64,000 bases of DNA from Streptomyces armeniacus (GTDB lineage Bacteria; Actinomycetota; Actinomycetes; Streptomycetales; Streptomycetaceae), in the NCBI RefSeq assembly GCF_003355155.1, contig NZ_CP031320.1, positions 124,001 to 188,000 of the forward strand. The letters run 5' to 3'. Every line of letters begins with the position of its first letter. Position 1 is the first letter of the stretch. Positions 8,095-16,102 of this stretch are shown piece by piece. A model generated the notes under the pieces. It did not search any database and had not been told where the DNA came from. It was given only the letters and a program-made list of their open reading frames with translations. The position numbers and the translations under genes were made by a program.

Positions 8095-8912
8095 CGCCTG
8101 CCTCCCGCACTCTCGTACACGCTGTCCTTCAGCCACGCCGTGAACGCGTCGCGGTCCCGCGAGACGGGGTCCCAGTTCTCGTAGAAGTCGTTGTCGCGGA
8201 CGCTGTACCCGGTGGCGTACGAGGGGTGGGCGCCGCCGGGCGCGACCGCGACCGCGTCGATGACCCAGCCGGGCAGCACCACGCCGCCCGGCACCGGCGT
8301 GAGCGTGTCGACCAGCTCCTCCACCGTGACAAGCACCCGCCGGGCCGCGAGGGCGGCCTCCTTCTGGACGCCGAGGAGGCCCCAGAACTGCACGTTGCCG
8401 TCCCGGTCCGCCCGCTGCGCGTGGATGACGGTGACGTCCGGATTGAGTGCGGCCACGGCCGCCAGCACCTCGCCGGTGAACGGGCAGGTGACGGTGGACA
8501 CCGTGGCCGAACGGGCGGGCAGGTCCGAGCCGCGGTAGCCGCGCAGCACGCCGAACGGCAGTCCCGAGGCGCCCGCGGCGTAGCGGTTGGCCATCCCGGC
8601 GTGGCTGTGCTCGTCCAGCTCCAGCGGGCGCGGCCAGCCGTTCTCCACCGCGTCGCGGAACCGGTGCAGCGAGCCGACGCCCGGGTTGCCGCCCCAGGAG
8701 AAGACCAGCTTCCGCGCCAGCCCGGCGCCGATCAGCTGGTCGTACACGACGTCCGGGGTCATCCGTACGAGCGTGAGGTCGGTGGTGCCCTGGCGGATGA
8801 GCTCGTGCCCGGCCGCGAACGGGATGAGGTGGGTGAAGCCTTCCAGCGCGACGGTGTCGCCGTCGCGGATCAGCTCCGCCACGGCGTCCTGCAGGGTGCG
8901 GATCTCGGCCAT
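8091..8912 (-). CDS. pcaI: 3-oxoadipate CoA-transferase, subunit A
   Basis: Subunit A (273 residues) of the succinyl-CoA:3-oxoadipate CoA-transferase, partner of the following gene. It has the CoA-transferase family I glycine-rich pattern GDTVALEGFTHLIPFAAGHE near residue 18 and the FSWGGNPGVGS region near residue 70. An AAGGGA ribosome site lies just upstream of the ATG. This is the first gene of the long minus-strand pca transcript, and its promoter region, shared with a divergent tandem IclR regulator, holds a perfect palindrome. The family assignment is secure; the specific substrate comes from the operon. Confidence 0.88.
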   Translation of the reverse strand: MAEIRTLQDAVAELIRDGDTVALEGFTHLIPFAAGHELIRQGTTDLTLVRMTPDVVYDQLIGAGLARKLVFSWGGNPGVGSLHRFRDAVENGWPRPLELDEHSHAGMANRYAAGASGLPFGVLRGYRGSDLPARSATVSTVTCPFTGEVLAAVAALNPDVTVIHAQRADRDGNVQFWGLLGVQKEAALAARRVLVTVEELVDTLTPVPGGVVLPGWVIDAVAVAPGGAHPSYATGYSVRDNDFYENWDPVSRDRDAFTAWLKDSVYESAGGRR

Positions 8913-8934
8913 GGGTCCCTTCGCCCGGGAGAGG

Positions 8935-8964
8935 TTGTTCGCAGAGTGAACTTTAGTTCATAAT
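8935..8964 (+). promoter_or_regulatory. Candidate promoter of the tandem iclR gene
   Basis: A TTGTTC (8935-8940) and CATAAT (8959-8964) pair with an 18-base spacer faces the iclR gene. CATAAT matches five of six bases of the canonical -10. The palindrome at 8947-8960 fills the spacer and touches the -10, so the regulator could repress itself. On the other strand CATTAT lies next to the same palindrome and could serve the pca operon. Confidence 0.5.
8947..8960. promoter_or_regulatory. Perfect 14-bp palindrome, likely IclR/pca operator
   Basis: TGAACT-TT-AGTTCA is a perfect inverted repeat with six-base arms in the divergent spacer between pcaI and the tandem iclR gene. It is an AT-rich island in a GC-rich background. 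IclR-family operators are usually 12-15 bp imperfect palindromes in just this position, so it is the best candidate site for the neighbouring regulator. Confidence 0.7.
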
Positions 8965-9068
8965 GATCTGCGCCGAGTTTCCGCCCACGTCTTCCCGGGT
9001 GTCAATGGCCTTGCGCGCGCGTTCCGAGAAGATGTCCGGTGCCAGGTGCCGCCCAGAGGAGTCCGCCC

Positions 9069-10808
9069 TTGTCCCCGCCGCCCTCCACCGCAGCCGCCGC
9101 CGGTGCCTTCGCGCCCGACGCCGACGCCGACGCAGCCGGCGCCGCCGAGCACGCCGAGCCCGGCGTCCTCGGCCCGCTCGAACGGGGCGTCGCCGTGCTG
9201 CGCGCCCTGTCCGCGCCCGACGGGCACCGGCAGCGCCCCAGCGACCTGGTGCACACCACCGGGCTGGCCCGCGCCACCGTCGACCGCCTCGTGAGCACCC
9301 TGACCCGCATCGGCTACGTACGCCCCGCGGGCCGCGACATCGAGCCCGCGCCGCGCCTCATGGAACTCGGCAACGGCTACCTCGCGAGCAGCGGCATCCC
9401 CGACGCGCTCGGCCCGTTCACGGCCGAACTCGCCGACGCCGTAGACGAGTCGGTGTCGCTCGCCGTGCCGGACGGCACCGGCGTACGGTTCGTCGCCCAG
9501 TGCACCCGGCGGCGCGCGATGTCCCTCGCGTTCCGCATCGGCGACCTCGTACCCGCCGAGCGGTGCGCCGCCGGCACCGTCCTCGCCGCCGGCTGGGACG
9601 AGGCCGGCTACGACGCGTGGCGCGAGCGCCGCCGCGCCGACCCGGACGACGCCGGATTCCCGATCGCCCCGCGCCGCGACGCACCGAGCGCCGCGGAGGT
9701 CGAGGCGGACTTCCGGCACCGTACGGAGGGGGCCGCCGCGTCCGGCTGGGCGGTCGACGACGGGCTGGTCGAGCCCGGCCTGATCGCCGTGGCGGCCCCC
9801 GTGCACGACGCGGAGGGGCGGCCCGTCTGCGCGGTAAGCGTCGTCAGCCACACCAGCAGGCACACCCTGGACTCGCTGGCCGGGGCCGCCGTGCCCCGGC
9901 TGCGCGAGATGCTGCCCGCGATGGGGCGCGCCCTCGCGGAAGCGGAGGCGCCGGGCGCCGCCGCGCCCGCGCCGCTGGACGACGTCACACGGGAGGCCAA
10001 GGGCGAACTCGGCGCGGACTTCCTGCAGTCACTCGCCCGCGGCCTCGCCGTCCTCCGCGCGCTGGGCACGCGCCGCGGCGGCTGCACGCTCTCGGAGGCG
10101 GCCAAGGCGACCGGACTGCCGCGCGCCACCGCCCGCCGGGCGCTGCTCAGCCTCGTACACCTCGGATACGTCGAGTACGCGGAGGCGGCGGGGCGGCGCT
10201 TCCGCATGCTCCCGAGGGTGCTCGAACTCGGCTACGCGCACCTGTCCGGGCTCGGCTTCACCGACCTCGCCGAGCCGCACCTGCGGCGGCTGGCGGCCGA
10301 GGCCGGGGAGTCCGCGTCGATGGCGGTGCTGGACGGGCCGGACATCCGGTACGTGGCCCGCGTCCCCACGTACCGGATCATGACCGTGAACATCACCGTC
10401 GGCACCCGCTTCCCCGCCTACGCCACCTCCATGGGCCGCGTGCTGCTCGCCGGACTGCCCGCGGCGGAACGCACGGAGCTGCTCGCCCGTACGGAGCTGC
10501 GCCGGTTCACCTCCCGTACGGTGACCGGTCCGGCGGAGCTGGAACGCATCCTCGCGGACACCGAGGAGGCCGGATACGCACTGGTGGACGGGGAGTTGGA
10601 GGAGGGCCTGCGGTCGCTCGCGGTGCCCGTACGGGACGCCGCGGGTCACGTCGTGGCGGCCGTGAACGTGCCCACGCACGCCGGACGGCACAGCGCCGAC
10701 GAGACCCGCGCGGCGCTGCTGCCCGCGCTGCGGGCCGCGCAGGCCGGGATGGAGGCGGACCTGCGGGCGGTGGGCGGCGTACCGGGCGTGCCCGGGGCGG
10801 GCGGCTGA
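9069..10808 (+). CDS. Tandem (duplicated) IclR-family regulator of pca genes
   Basis: A 579-residue protein containing two complete IclR modules in one chain, where ordinary family members have about 250 residues. Module 1: winged HTH from about residue 34 (LERGVAVLRAL, then LARATVDRLVSTL), with an effector domain to about 270. Module 2: HTH from about residue 317 (LARGLAVLRAL, LPRATARRALLSL), with an effector domain to the end (VARVPTYRIMTVNITVGTRF). The TTG start at 9069 is preferred because AGAGGAG lies 7-8 bases upstream; an in-frame GTG at 9039 has no such site. It is divergent from pcaI with a palindrome between. Actinobacterial pca operons can instead be controlled by a MarR-type PcaV, so this is an alternative arrangement. 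Protocatechuate is the likely ligand by context only. Confidence 0.85.
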   Translation: MSPPPSTAAAAGAFAPDADADAAGAAEHAEPGVLGPLERGVAVLRALSAPDGHRQRPSDLVHTTGLARATVDRLVSTLTRIGYVRPAGRDIEPAPRLMELGNGYLASSGIPDALGPFTAELADAVDESVSLAVPDGTGVRFVAQCTRRRAMSLAFRIGDLVPAERCAAGTVLAAGWDEAGYDAWRERRRADPDDAGFPIAPRRDAPSAAEVEADFRHRTEGAAASGWAVDDGLVEPGLIAVAAPVHDAEGRPVCAVSVVSHTSRHTLDSLAGAAVPRLREMLPAMGRALAEAEAPGAAAPAPLDDVTREAKGELGADFLQSLARGLAVLRALGTRRGGCTLSEAAKATGLPRATARRALLSLVHLGYVEYAEAAGRRFRMLPRVLELGYAHLSGLGFTDLAEPHLRRLAAEAGESASMAVLDGPDIRYVARVPTYRIMTVNITVGTRFPAYATSMGRVLLAGLPAAERTELLARTELRRFTSRTVTGPAELERILADTEEAGYALVDGELEEGLRSLAVPVRDAAGHVVAAVNVPTHAGRHSADETRAALLPALRAAQAGMEADLRAVGGVPGVPGAGG

Positions 10809-10847
10809 GCGGGTGCGGCACCGTTCGTCCGGCCCGTGCGCGCGCCG

Positions 10848-11483
10848 TCAGCGGCGCCGCGGAGCCGCCTCCTGCCGGTCCGCGTCCTGCCGGTCCGCCT
10901 CCCGCGCCGCCGCGTGCCCGTTCGCACCCGCCAGGGAGCGCTGCTCCGGCACCCGCCGCACCCCGCGTACGTACCGCAGCTCCGGTACGGACGCGCCGTC
11001 CACGTCGTACGCCTCCTCCGCGCCGTCCGGTGCCCAGCCCGCGCGCTCGTAGAACCGCCGCGCCCGCGCGTTGCCCTTGACCACCCACAGCAGGAGGCGC
11101 GTGTGCCCGAGCTCCTCGGCGCGCGTCAGGACCGCGTCCATCAGGGCGCGCCCGGTGCCCGTGCCGATCCGCTCCGGCAGGACGTAGAGGGCGTACAGCT
11201 CGCCGTCCTGTGCGCGCCCGGCGCCGCCCGTACGGTCGTCGTCGCGGTACGGGCCGAGCGCCGCCCAGCCGGTGACGCGGCCCGCGTCGTCCTCGGCGAC
11301 GAGGTTGGTGATCACGCCGCGCGTCTTCGCGAACAGCTCCCGCCGCTGACCCGCGTCCCGGTCCGGGGACATGCCGTCCAGATACGTCTGGGGCATCAGC
11401 CCCGCGTACGCGTGCTGCCAGCCCCGTACGCGCAGCTCGGCCACGGCGTCGATGTCGGCCTCGGCCATCTCCCGTATCCGCAT
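10848..11483 (-). CDS. GNAT family N-acetyltransferase
   Basis: Predicted acetyl-CoA-dependent N-acetyltransferase of 211 residues. The GNAT core runs from RIREMAEADIDAV through the beta4 strand ELYALYVLPERIGTGTGRALM, where the Q/RxxGxG/A acetyl-CoA loop appears as RIGTGTG, to NARARRFYERAGW, the typical helix 4. The last 30 residues are an Arg/Asp/Gln-rich repeat (ADRQDADRQEA). The start at 11483 fits the family; the upstream open frame enters the prfC promoter region. It is convergent with iclR and divergent from prfC. Substrate unknown. Confidence 0.8.
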   Translation of the reverse strand: MRIREMAEADIDAVAELRVRGWQHAYAGLMPQTYLDGMSPDRDAGQRRELFAKTRGVITNLVAEDDAGRVTGWAALGPYRDDDRTGGAGRAQDGELYALYVLPERIGTGTGRALMDAVLTRAEELGHTRLLLWVVKGNARARRFYERAGWAPDGAEEAYDVDGASVPELRYVRGVRRVPEQRSLAGANGHAAAREADRQDADRQEAAPRRR

Positions 11484-11590
11484 GCGCGCGATGGTCTCAG
11501 TCCGCGGCGGCGGGGGGCGAACCCGTTTCCGCACCGTGCCCGTACGGACAGCGATCCGGTCGGGGCCCGAACGGAGGTACCGTTCAGCGG

Positions 11591-11629
11591 ATGAGCGCAC
11601 AGTGGACGGACGAACGGCGGGCGTGGTGA
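11591..11629 (+). CDS. Possible 12-codon leader peptide coupled to prfC
   Basis: An ATG at 11591 opens MSAQWTDERRAW and ends in TGA at 11627-11629. That stop overlaps the GTG proposed as the prfC start (GTGA). GGAGGT stands 12 bases before the ATG, whereas nothing resembling a ribosome site precedes the prfC GTG. Either this is a translated leader that delivers ribosomes to prfC, or the apparent overlap is chance. There is no coding-bias test for so short a frame. Confidence 0.3.
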   Translation: MSAQWTDERRAW

Positions 11630-13221
11630 GCGGGGACGCGACGGAAGAGGCTGCGCGGCGGCGTACGTTCGCGGTGATCAGTCACCCTGACGCGGGCAAG
11701 TCGACGTTGACGGAGGCGCTGGCGCTGCATGCGCAGGCGATCACGTCGGCGGGTGCGGTGCATGGGAAGGCCGGTCGGCGGGGTGTGTCCTCGGACTGGA
11801 TGGAGATGGAGCAGGCGCGCGGTATCTCCGTGACCTCGGCGGTGCTGCAGTTCGCGCACCGGGAGCAGGTGCTGAACCTGCTGGACACTCCGGGGCACGC
11901 GGACTTCTCCGAGGACACCTACCGGGTGCTGGCGGCCGTGGACTGTGCGGTGATGCTGGTGGACGCGGCGAAAGGGCTGGAGGAGCAGACGCGGAAGCTG
12001 TTCGATGTCTGCCGGCACCGGGGTGTCCCGGTGATCACGTTCATCAACAAGTGGGACCGTCCGGGGCGGGACGCGCTGGAGTTGCTGGACGAGATCGAGA
12101 GTGAGTTCCGGCTGAAGCCGACGCCGGTGACCTGGCCCGTGGGCATCGCGGGGCACATGCGGGGGCTGGTGGACGTGCGGGATCCGGAGCGCATGCTGCG
12201 CTACACCCGGGCGCCGGGCGGGGCGAAGGAGGCGCTGGAGGAGACTCTCGGCGCCGGGCAGGCCGCGGCCGAGCATGCCGGGGACTGGCAGCAGGCCGGC
12301 GACGAGCTGGCGCTGCTGCGGGAGACCGGCGCCGTGCACGATCCGGAGGCGTTCCTGGCGGGGAAGTCGACGCCGGTCTTCTTCGGTGCGGCGCTGTCGA
12401 ACATCGGTGTGCGGCTGTTGCTGGACGCGGTGGTGGACATGGCGCCGGCGCCGGGCCCGCGTCCGCTGGCGGACGGTGGCGGGGAGCGGCCGGTGGAGGC
12501 GCCGTTTTCCGGGCTGGTGTTCAAGGTGCAGGCGAACATGGACCGTTCGCACCGGGACCGGATCGCGTTCGTGCGGGTGTGTTCGGGTGTCTTCGAGCGC
12601 GGGATGACGGTGACGCGGGCTGCGACGGGCAAGCCGTTCGCGACGAAGTACGCGCACAGCGTGTTCGGGCAGGACCGCTCGTCGGTGGAGACCGCCTACC
12701 CGGGTGATGTCGTCGGTCTGGTGAACGCGGGTGCGCTGCGGGTGGGCGACACGCTGTACGCGGAGCGGAAGGCGGTCTTCCCGCCGATGCCCACCTTCGC
12801 GCCGGAGCACTTCTCGGTCGTACGCCCGGTGGACATCGGCCGCACCAAGCAGTTCCGCCGCGGGATCGCGCAGCTGGACGAGGAAGGCGTCGTCCAGGTG
12901 CTGGTCTCCGACCGCCGCGGAGAGCAGGCACCGGTACTGGCGGCCGTGGGACCCATGCAGTTCGACGTGGTGCGCCACCGCATGGAGAACGAGTTCACCG
13001 CGCCCGTACGGCTCGAATCCCTCCCGTACCAGACCGCGCGCGCCACCGACCTGCAGGGCGCGGAGCTGCTGAACCGCTCACGCCTGGTCCACGGCGAGGC
13101 CATGCACCGCGTACGGGACGGAGTGTGGCTCGGACTGTTCCCCAGCCGCTGGCACATCTCCTCCTTCGAGCGGGAGTTCCCGGACAGCCCGCTGGAGACG
13201 CTGATCGCGGCCCACGAGTAG
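11626..13221 (+). CDS. prfC: Peptide chain release factor 3
   Basis: GTP-binding release factor RF3 (531 residues), which recycles RF1/RF2 from the terminating ribosome. Classical translational GTPase motifs are present: G1 SHPDAGKST, the G2 region RGISVTSAVLQF, G3 DTPGHADF and G4 NKWD. The family-specific sequence continues through FRRGIAQLDEEGVVQVL to the end. The GTG at 11626 fits the conserved N-terminus RRRTFAVISHPD; other GTGs lie close by. The interior (about 11670-12815) contains no CGTACG, which is dense elsewhere. The stop codon lies inside the loop of a strong hairpin. Confidence 0.95.
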   Translation: MSGDATEEAARRRTFAVISHPDAGKSTLTEALALHAQAITSAGAVHGKAGRRGVSSDWMEMEQARGISVTSAVLQFAHREQVLNLLDTPGHADFSEDTYRVLAAVDCAVMLVDAAKGLEEQTRKLFDVCRHRGVPVITFINKWDRPGRDALELLDEIESEFRLKPTPVTWPVGIAGHMRGLVDVRDPERMLRYTRAPGGAKEALEETLGAGQAAAEHAGDWQQAGDELALLRETGAVHDPEAFLAGKSTPVFFGAALSNIGVRLLLDAVVDMAPAPGPRPLADGGGERPVEAPFSGLVFKVQANMDRSHRDRIAFVRVCSGVFERGMTVTRAATGKPFATKYAHSVFGQDRSSVETAYPGDVVGLVNAGALRVGDTLYAERKAVFPPMPTFAPEHFSVVRPVDIGRTKQFRRGIAQLDEEGVVQVLVSDRRGEQAPVLAAVGPMQFDVVRHRMENEFTAPVRLESLPYQTARATDLQGAELLNRSRLVHGEAMHRVRDGVWLGLFPSRWHISSFEREFPDSPLETLIAAHE

Positions 13222-13240
13222 TACGCGGGCCGCGATCAGC
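13200..13240 (+). terminator. prfC terminator hairpin
   Basis: A perfect 14-bp stem (13200-13213 with 13227-13240, arm GCTGATCGCGGCCC) encloses a 13-base loop holding the prfC stop codon. There is no U-tract, as usual in Streptomyces terminators. Confidence 0.8.
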
Positions 13241-13251
13241 GGTGGACTGTC

Positions 13252-13305
13252 CGGGCGCCGGGCGCCGGGCACGGGTGCGGGTGCGGGCACGGGCACGGGT
13301 GCTGG
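13252..13305. repeat. GGGCAC/GGGTGC hexamer tract
   Basis: The spacer after the prfC terminator is mostly a run of related hexamers (cgggcgc, gggcac, gggtgc) repeated about eight times. It contains no gene and could fold weakly. Confidence 0.6.
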
Positions 13306-13322
13306 CCTGCGCACGCGTCGGC

Positions 13323-13811
13323 TTACGCCGAGGGGCGCTGCGCGGTGTGGTCCAGCCGTATGGTCAGCGCGGGGATGATCACCGCCGCGGCGACCAGGTG
13401 GGACACCGCCAGCACGAACTGGGTCGAGACGGCGGTGTGCGGCGCGATGAACGGGGTGATCAGCGACAGCGCGGTCAGCGCCACCGTGGTCACGGCGAAC
13501 GTACGCGCCGGGCGCTTCGCCCACCGCGCGAGCGCGAAGGCCAGCACGAGCCCGACGACCGACCAGAACAGCACGCCGCCCGCGAACCCGAACACCGGGA
13601 TCTCCTGGGCGGCGTCCTCACCCGGACTGGCGGCCTTCATCGGGACGCCGGCGGCTCTGGTGACCAGGGCGAACACCTCGGTGACGACGGCTCCCACGAG
13701 CACCGCGAGCACCCCGGCCCGCCACAGCGGCTGCGCGATGACGAAGGAGCGGAGCACGTCGGCGAGCGGACGGTCGGCCTGCGGCTGCGGAACGGGAACG
13801 TTGGCGGTCAT
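13323..13811 (-). CDS. DUF6069-like four-helix membrane protein
   Basis: Small integral membrane protein of 162 residues with four hydrophobic segments: VLAVLVGAVVTEVFALVTR, FAGGVLFWSVVGLVLAFALA, FAVTTVALTALSLITPFI and FVLAVSHLVAAAVIIPALTI. This pattern and the ends of each helix match the DUF6069 group found widely in actinobacteria; function unknown. AGGAGG lies seven bases before the ATG and fixes the start. It is convergent with prfC and divergent from the VOC gene. Confidence 0.75.
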   Translation of the reverse strand: MTANVPVPQPQADRPLADVLRSFVIAQPLWRAGVLAVLVGAVVTEVFALVTRAAGVPMKAASPGEDAAQEIPVFGFAGGVLFWSVVGLVLAFALARWAKRPARTFAVTTVALTALSLITPFIAPHTAVSTQFVLAVSHLVAAAVIIPALTIRLDHTAQRPSA

Positions 13812-13997
13812 GGCACTGCCTCCTGGGGACGGTGGTTCTCGGGGTGGTACTGCCTGAGTGGTGCTGCCCGCGTGGTGCTCTCGGGGTGGTGCTCTCGAAG
13901 AAGACAGACCCCGGGGCGGCGGGAAACTCATCGGTCCCGGGCCGTCGTTCCGTACGGGCTCCGGGGCGGGCCGGCGCAGGAGCGGGAAGCCGTCCGA

Positions 13998-14026
13998 TTG
14001 AGGTCGGACAGACTCGGACTTATGGT
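13998..14026 (+). promoter_or_regulatory. Candidate leaderless promoter for the VOC gene
   Basis: TTGAGG (13998-14003) and TATGGT (14021-14026) are separated by 17 bases. The VOC ATG begins seven bases after the -10, where transcription would start, and no ribosome site is present. This is the arrangement of a leaderless mRNA. Confidence 0.6.
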
Positions 14027-14032
14027 GCGTAT

Positions 14033-14434
14033 ATGGCTGTTGAGCTGAACCACACCATCGTCGTCAGCAGCGACAAGCGGGCGTCGGCCACCTTCCTCGC
14101 GGAGCTGCTCGGGCTCGAGGTCGGCGAGCAGTTCGGCCCGTTCGTCCCCGTGACCACCGGCAACGGCGTCACGCTGGACTACGCGGAGTACGAGGAGGAG
14201 GAAGGCGGCATCACGCCGCAGCACTACGCGTTCCTGGTCTCCGAGGACGACTTCGACGCGATCTTCGGCAGGATCAAGGCGGCGGGGATCACGTACTACG
14301 CGGACCCGTACCACGGCCGCGTCGGCGAGATCAACACGCGCGACGGCGGCCGGGGCACGTACTTCGACGACCCGGACGGGCACGCGATGGAGATCCTCAC
14401 CAGGCCGTACGGCAGCGGCGGCCGCAGAGGGTGA
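14033..14434 (+). CDS. VOC (glyoxalase/bleomycin-resistance fold) protein
   Basis: Protein of 133 residues with the vicinal oxygen chelate fold. Paired beta-alpha-beta modules start at LNHTIVVSSDKRASATFLAELLGL and ITPQHYAFLVSEDDFDAIFGRIKAAGITY, ending in the usual YFDDPDGHAMEIL. Possible metal ligands are His8, His63 and the C-terminal Glu. The family includes glyoxalases, dioxygenases and drug-binding proteins, and nothing in the context picks one. A -10 element seven bases before the ATG suggests a leaderless message. Confidence 0.82.
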   Translation: MAVELNHTIVVSSDKRASATFLAELLGLEVGEQFGPFVPVTTGNGVTLDYAEYEEEEGGITPQHYAFLVSEDDFDAIFGRIKAAGITYYADPYHGRVGEINTRDGGRGTYFDDPDGHAMEILTRPYGSGGRRG

Positions 14435-14501
14435 CCGCCCGCCCGGTGCCTCTTCCAGATACCCGACAGAAGGTGTCCGGTATCGGCGTGAGGATGGCGT
14501 C

Positions 14502-15017
14502 ATGACGATGAGCTGGGCGGATTTCGAAGCGGCGGCACCGGAGCACGCGGCGCGCGTGCGGAAGCGCTTCGGAGAACACAAGCACCACGTACTGGCCACC
14601 CTGCGGGCCGACGGATCACCGCGCCTGACCGGACTGGAAGCGGACGTCAGCAGGGGAGAACTGTGGCTCGGCATGATGCCGAACTCCCGCAAGGCGCTTG
14701 ACCTGCGGCGCGACCCGCGCTTCGCAATCCATGCCAACCCCGGCTCGGGCACGGAGTCCGAGATGGAGGGCGGCGACGCCCGGATCTCGGGACGGGCCGT
14801 GGAGGTGACCGACCCGGCGGAGCTGGCGCGGTACGCGGAGGCGGCGCCGGAGGGGGAGGTGCCGGAGGTGTTCCATCTGTTCCGCGTGGACCTGACCGAG
14901 GTGGTCCGTACGTACCTCGTGATGCCGGACATGTGCATGGACGTCTGGCACCCGGGCCGCCCGCTGCGGACGATCCGGCGCGGGAACGACGACGCGGCGC
15001 CGCGCGAGGACACGTAA
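14502..15017 (+). CDS. Pyridoxamine 5'-phosphate oxidase-fold protein
   Basis: A 171-residue split-barrel flavin-binding protein of the PPOX superfamily. The conserved opening HHVLATLRADGSPRLTG is followed by ELWLGMMPNSRKALDLRRDPRFAI, the typical strand-helix that contacts FMN or F420, and a later GRAVEVTD strand. Such proteins in actinobacteria are often F420- or haem-dependent reductases of unknown substrate. It follows the VOC gene by 67 bases on the same strand and may share its transcript. No catalytic residue can be assigned by eye. Confidence 0.78.
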   Translation: MTMSWADFEAAAPEHAARVRKRFGEHKHHVLATLRADGSPRLTGLEADVSRGELWLGMMPNSRKALDLRRDPRFAIHANPGSGTESEMEGGDARISGRAVEVTDPAELARYAEAAPEGEVPEVFHLFRVDLTEVVRTYLVMPDMCMDVWHPGRPLRTIRRGNDDAAPREDT

Positions 15018-15117
15018 CGGGGGACAACGGGGAACCCGCGGGAACAAGGCCAGGGGCCCGGGGCCGTACGGCAGGGCCCCTCGCGGCGCCGTGGCGGGCC
15101 TCTGCGATCCTGGCGCG

Positions 15118-15951
15118 GTGTCCCTCACGCCACCGCCGTCCCGGCCGCAGCGGCCGCAACCGGCACAGCCGCCGCAGCCCCGGCAGGCGCACGGGCGTAC
15201 GCGTGTGCCCGAGCCCGTGACCGCCGATCCGCCCGGGGCCATCACCAGCCCGCTGCTCACCCAGTCCTGGCTCGACCTGGCCTTCCTGCACTGGGCGGTG
15301 GCACCGGAGGACGTCGCCGGGCTGCTCCCGGCCGGCGCCGAACCCGACACGCTCGACGGCATGACGTACGTCGGGCTGGTCGCCTTCCGCATGCACCGCG
15401 TGGGGTGGTTCCGGCTGCCGGGGGTGCCGTACCTGGGCACCTTCCCCGAGACCAACGTCCGGCTGTACTCGGTGGACGCGCACGGCCGGCGCGGCGTCGT
15501 CTTCCGCTCGCTGGACGCCTCCCGGCTGGTGCCGGTGCTGATGGCGCGGGCAGGTTTCCGGCTGCCGTACGTGTGGTCGCGCATGTCCGTACGGGCCGAC
15601 GGCGACACCATTACCTACACCAGCAACCGTCGCTGGCCGGGGCCGCGCGGCGCGCGCAGCCGGATAGCGGTGCGCAAGGGCGAACGGATCGCGGAGCCCA
15701 CCGAGTTGGAGCACTTCCTGACCGCGCGCTGGGGGATGCACAGCGCGTTCTTCGGGCGCTCCATGTACCTGCCGAACGTTCACCCGCGCTGGCCGCTGCA
15801 CCGCGCCGAACTCCTCGCGTGCGACGAGGACCTCGTGACGGCCGCGGGCCTGCCGCAGCCGGCGGGCGAACCGGTGAGTGTCCTGTACTCGCCCGGCGTC
15901 CCCGTACGCTTCGGCCGCCCCGAACGCCCCGCGGGCATCCCGACGCCCTGA
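15118..15951 (+). CDS. DUF2071 (YqjF-like) family protein
   Basis: A protein of about 277 residues of the DUF2071/YqjF family, related in fold to acetoacetate decarboxylase. Recognisable blocks are QSWLDLAFLHWAVAPEDVAGLLPAG, YVGLVAFRM, FPETNVRLYSVDAHGRRGVVF and FLTARWGMHS. The start is uncertain: the first 30 or so residues are Pro/Gln/Arg-rich, and GTG codons at 15118 and 15217 are both possible; no ribosome site is visible at either. Function unknown. It is 100 bp beyond the PPOX-like gene on the same strand. Confidence 0.75.
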   Translation: MSLTPPPSRPQRPQPAQPPQPRQAHGRTRVPEPVTADPPGAITSPLLTQSWLDLAFLHWAVAPEDVAGLLPAGAEPDTLDGMTYVGLVAFRMHRVGWFRLPGVPYLGTFPETNVRLYSVDAHGRRGVVFRSLDASRLVPVLMARAGFRLPYVWSRMSVRADGDTITYTSNRRWPGPRGARSRIAVRKGERIAEPTELEHFLTARWGMHSAFFGRSMYLPNVHPRWPLHRAELLACDEDLVTAAGLPQPAGEPVSVLYSPGVPVRFGRPERPAGIPTP

Positions 15952-16102
15952 TACGCCGAGCGGCACGGGGCGGGGCCGTCGTCGGCCCCAACTGCCCCTG
16001 CCAAGCTGGCATATGCCATCCTCCGGGACTGCGCTCCTAACCCCTCGGGACCTGTGGAAACGTGGTGTTCCGTACACCACACCAGAACAAGAGGGCGACG
16101 CG

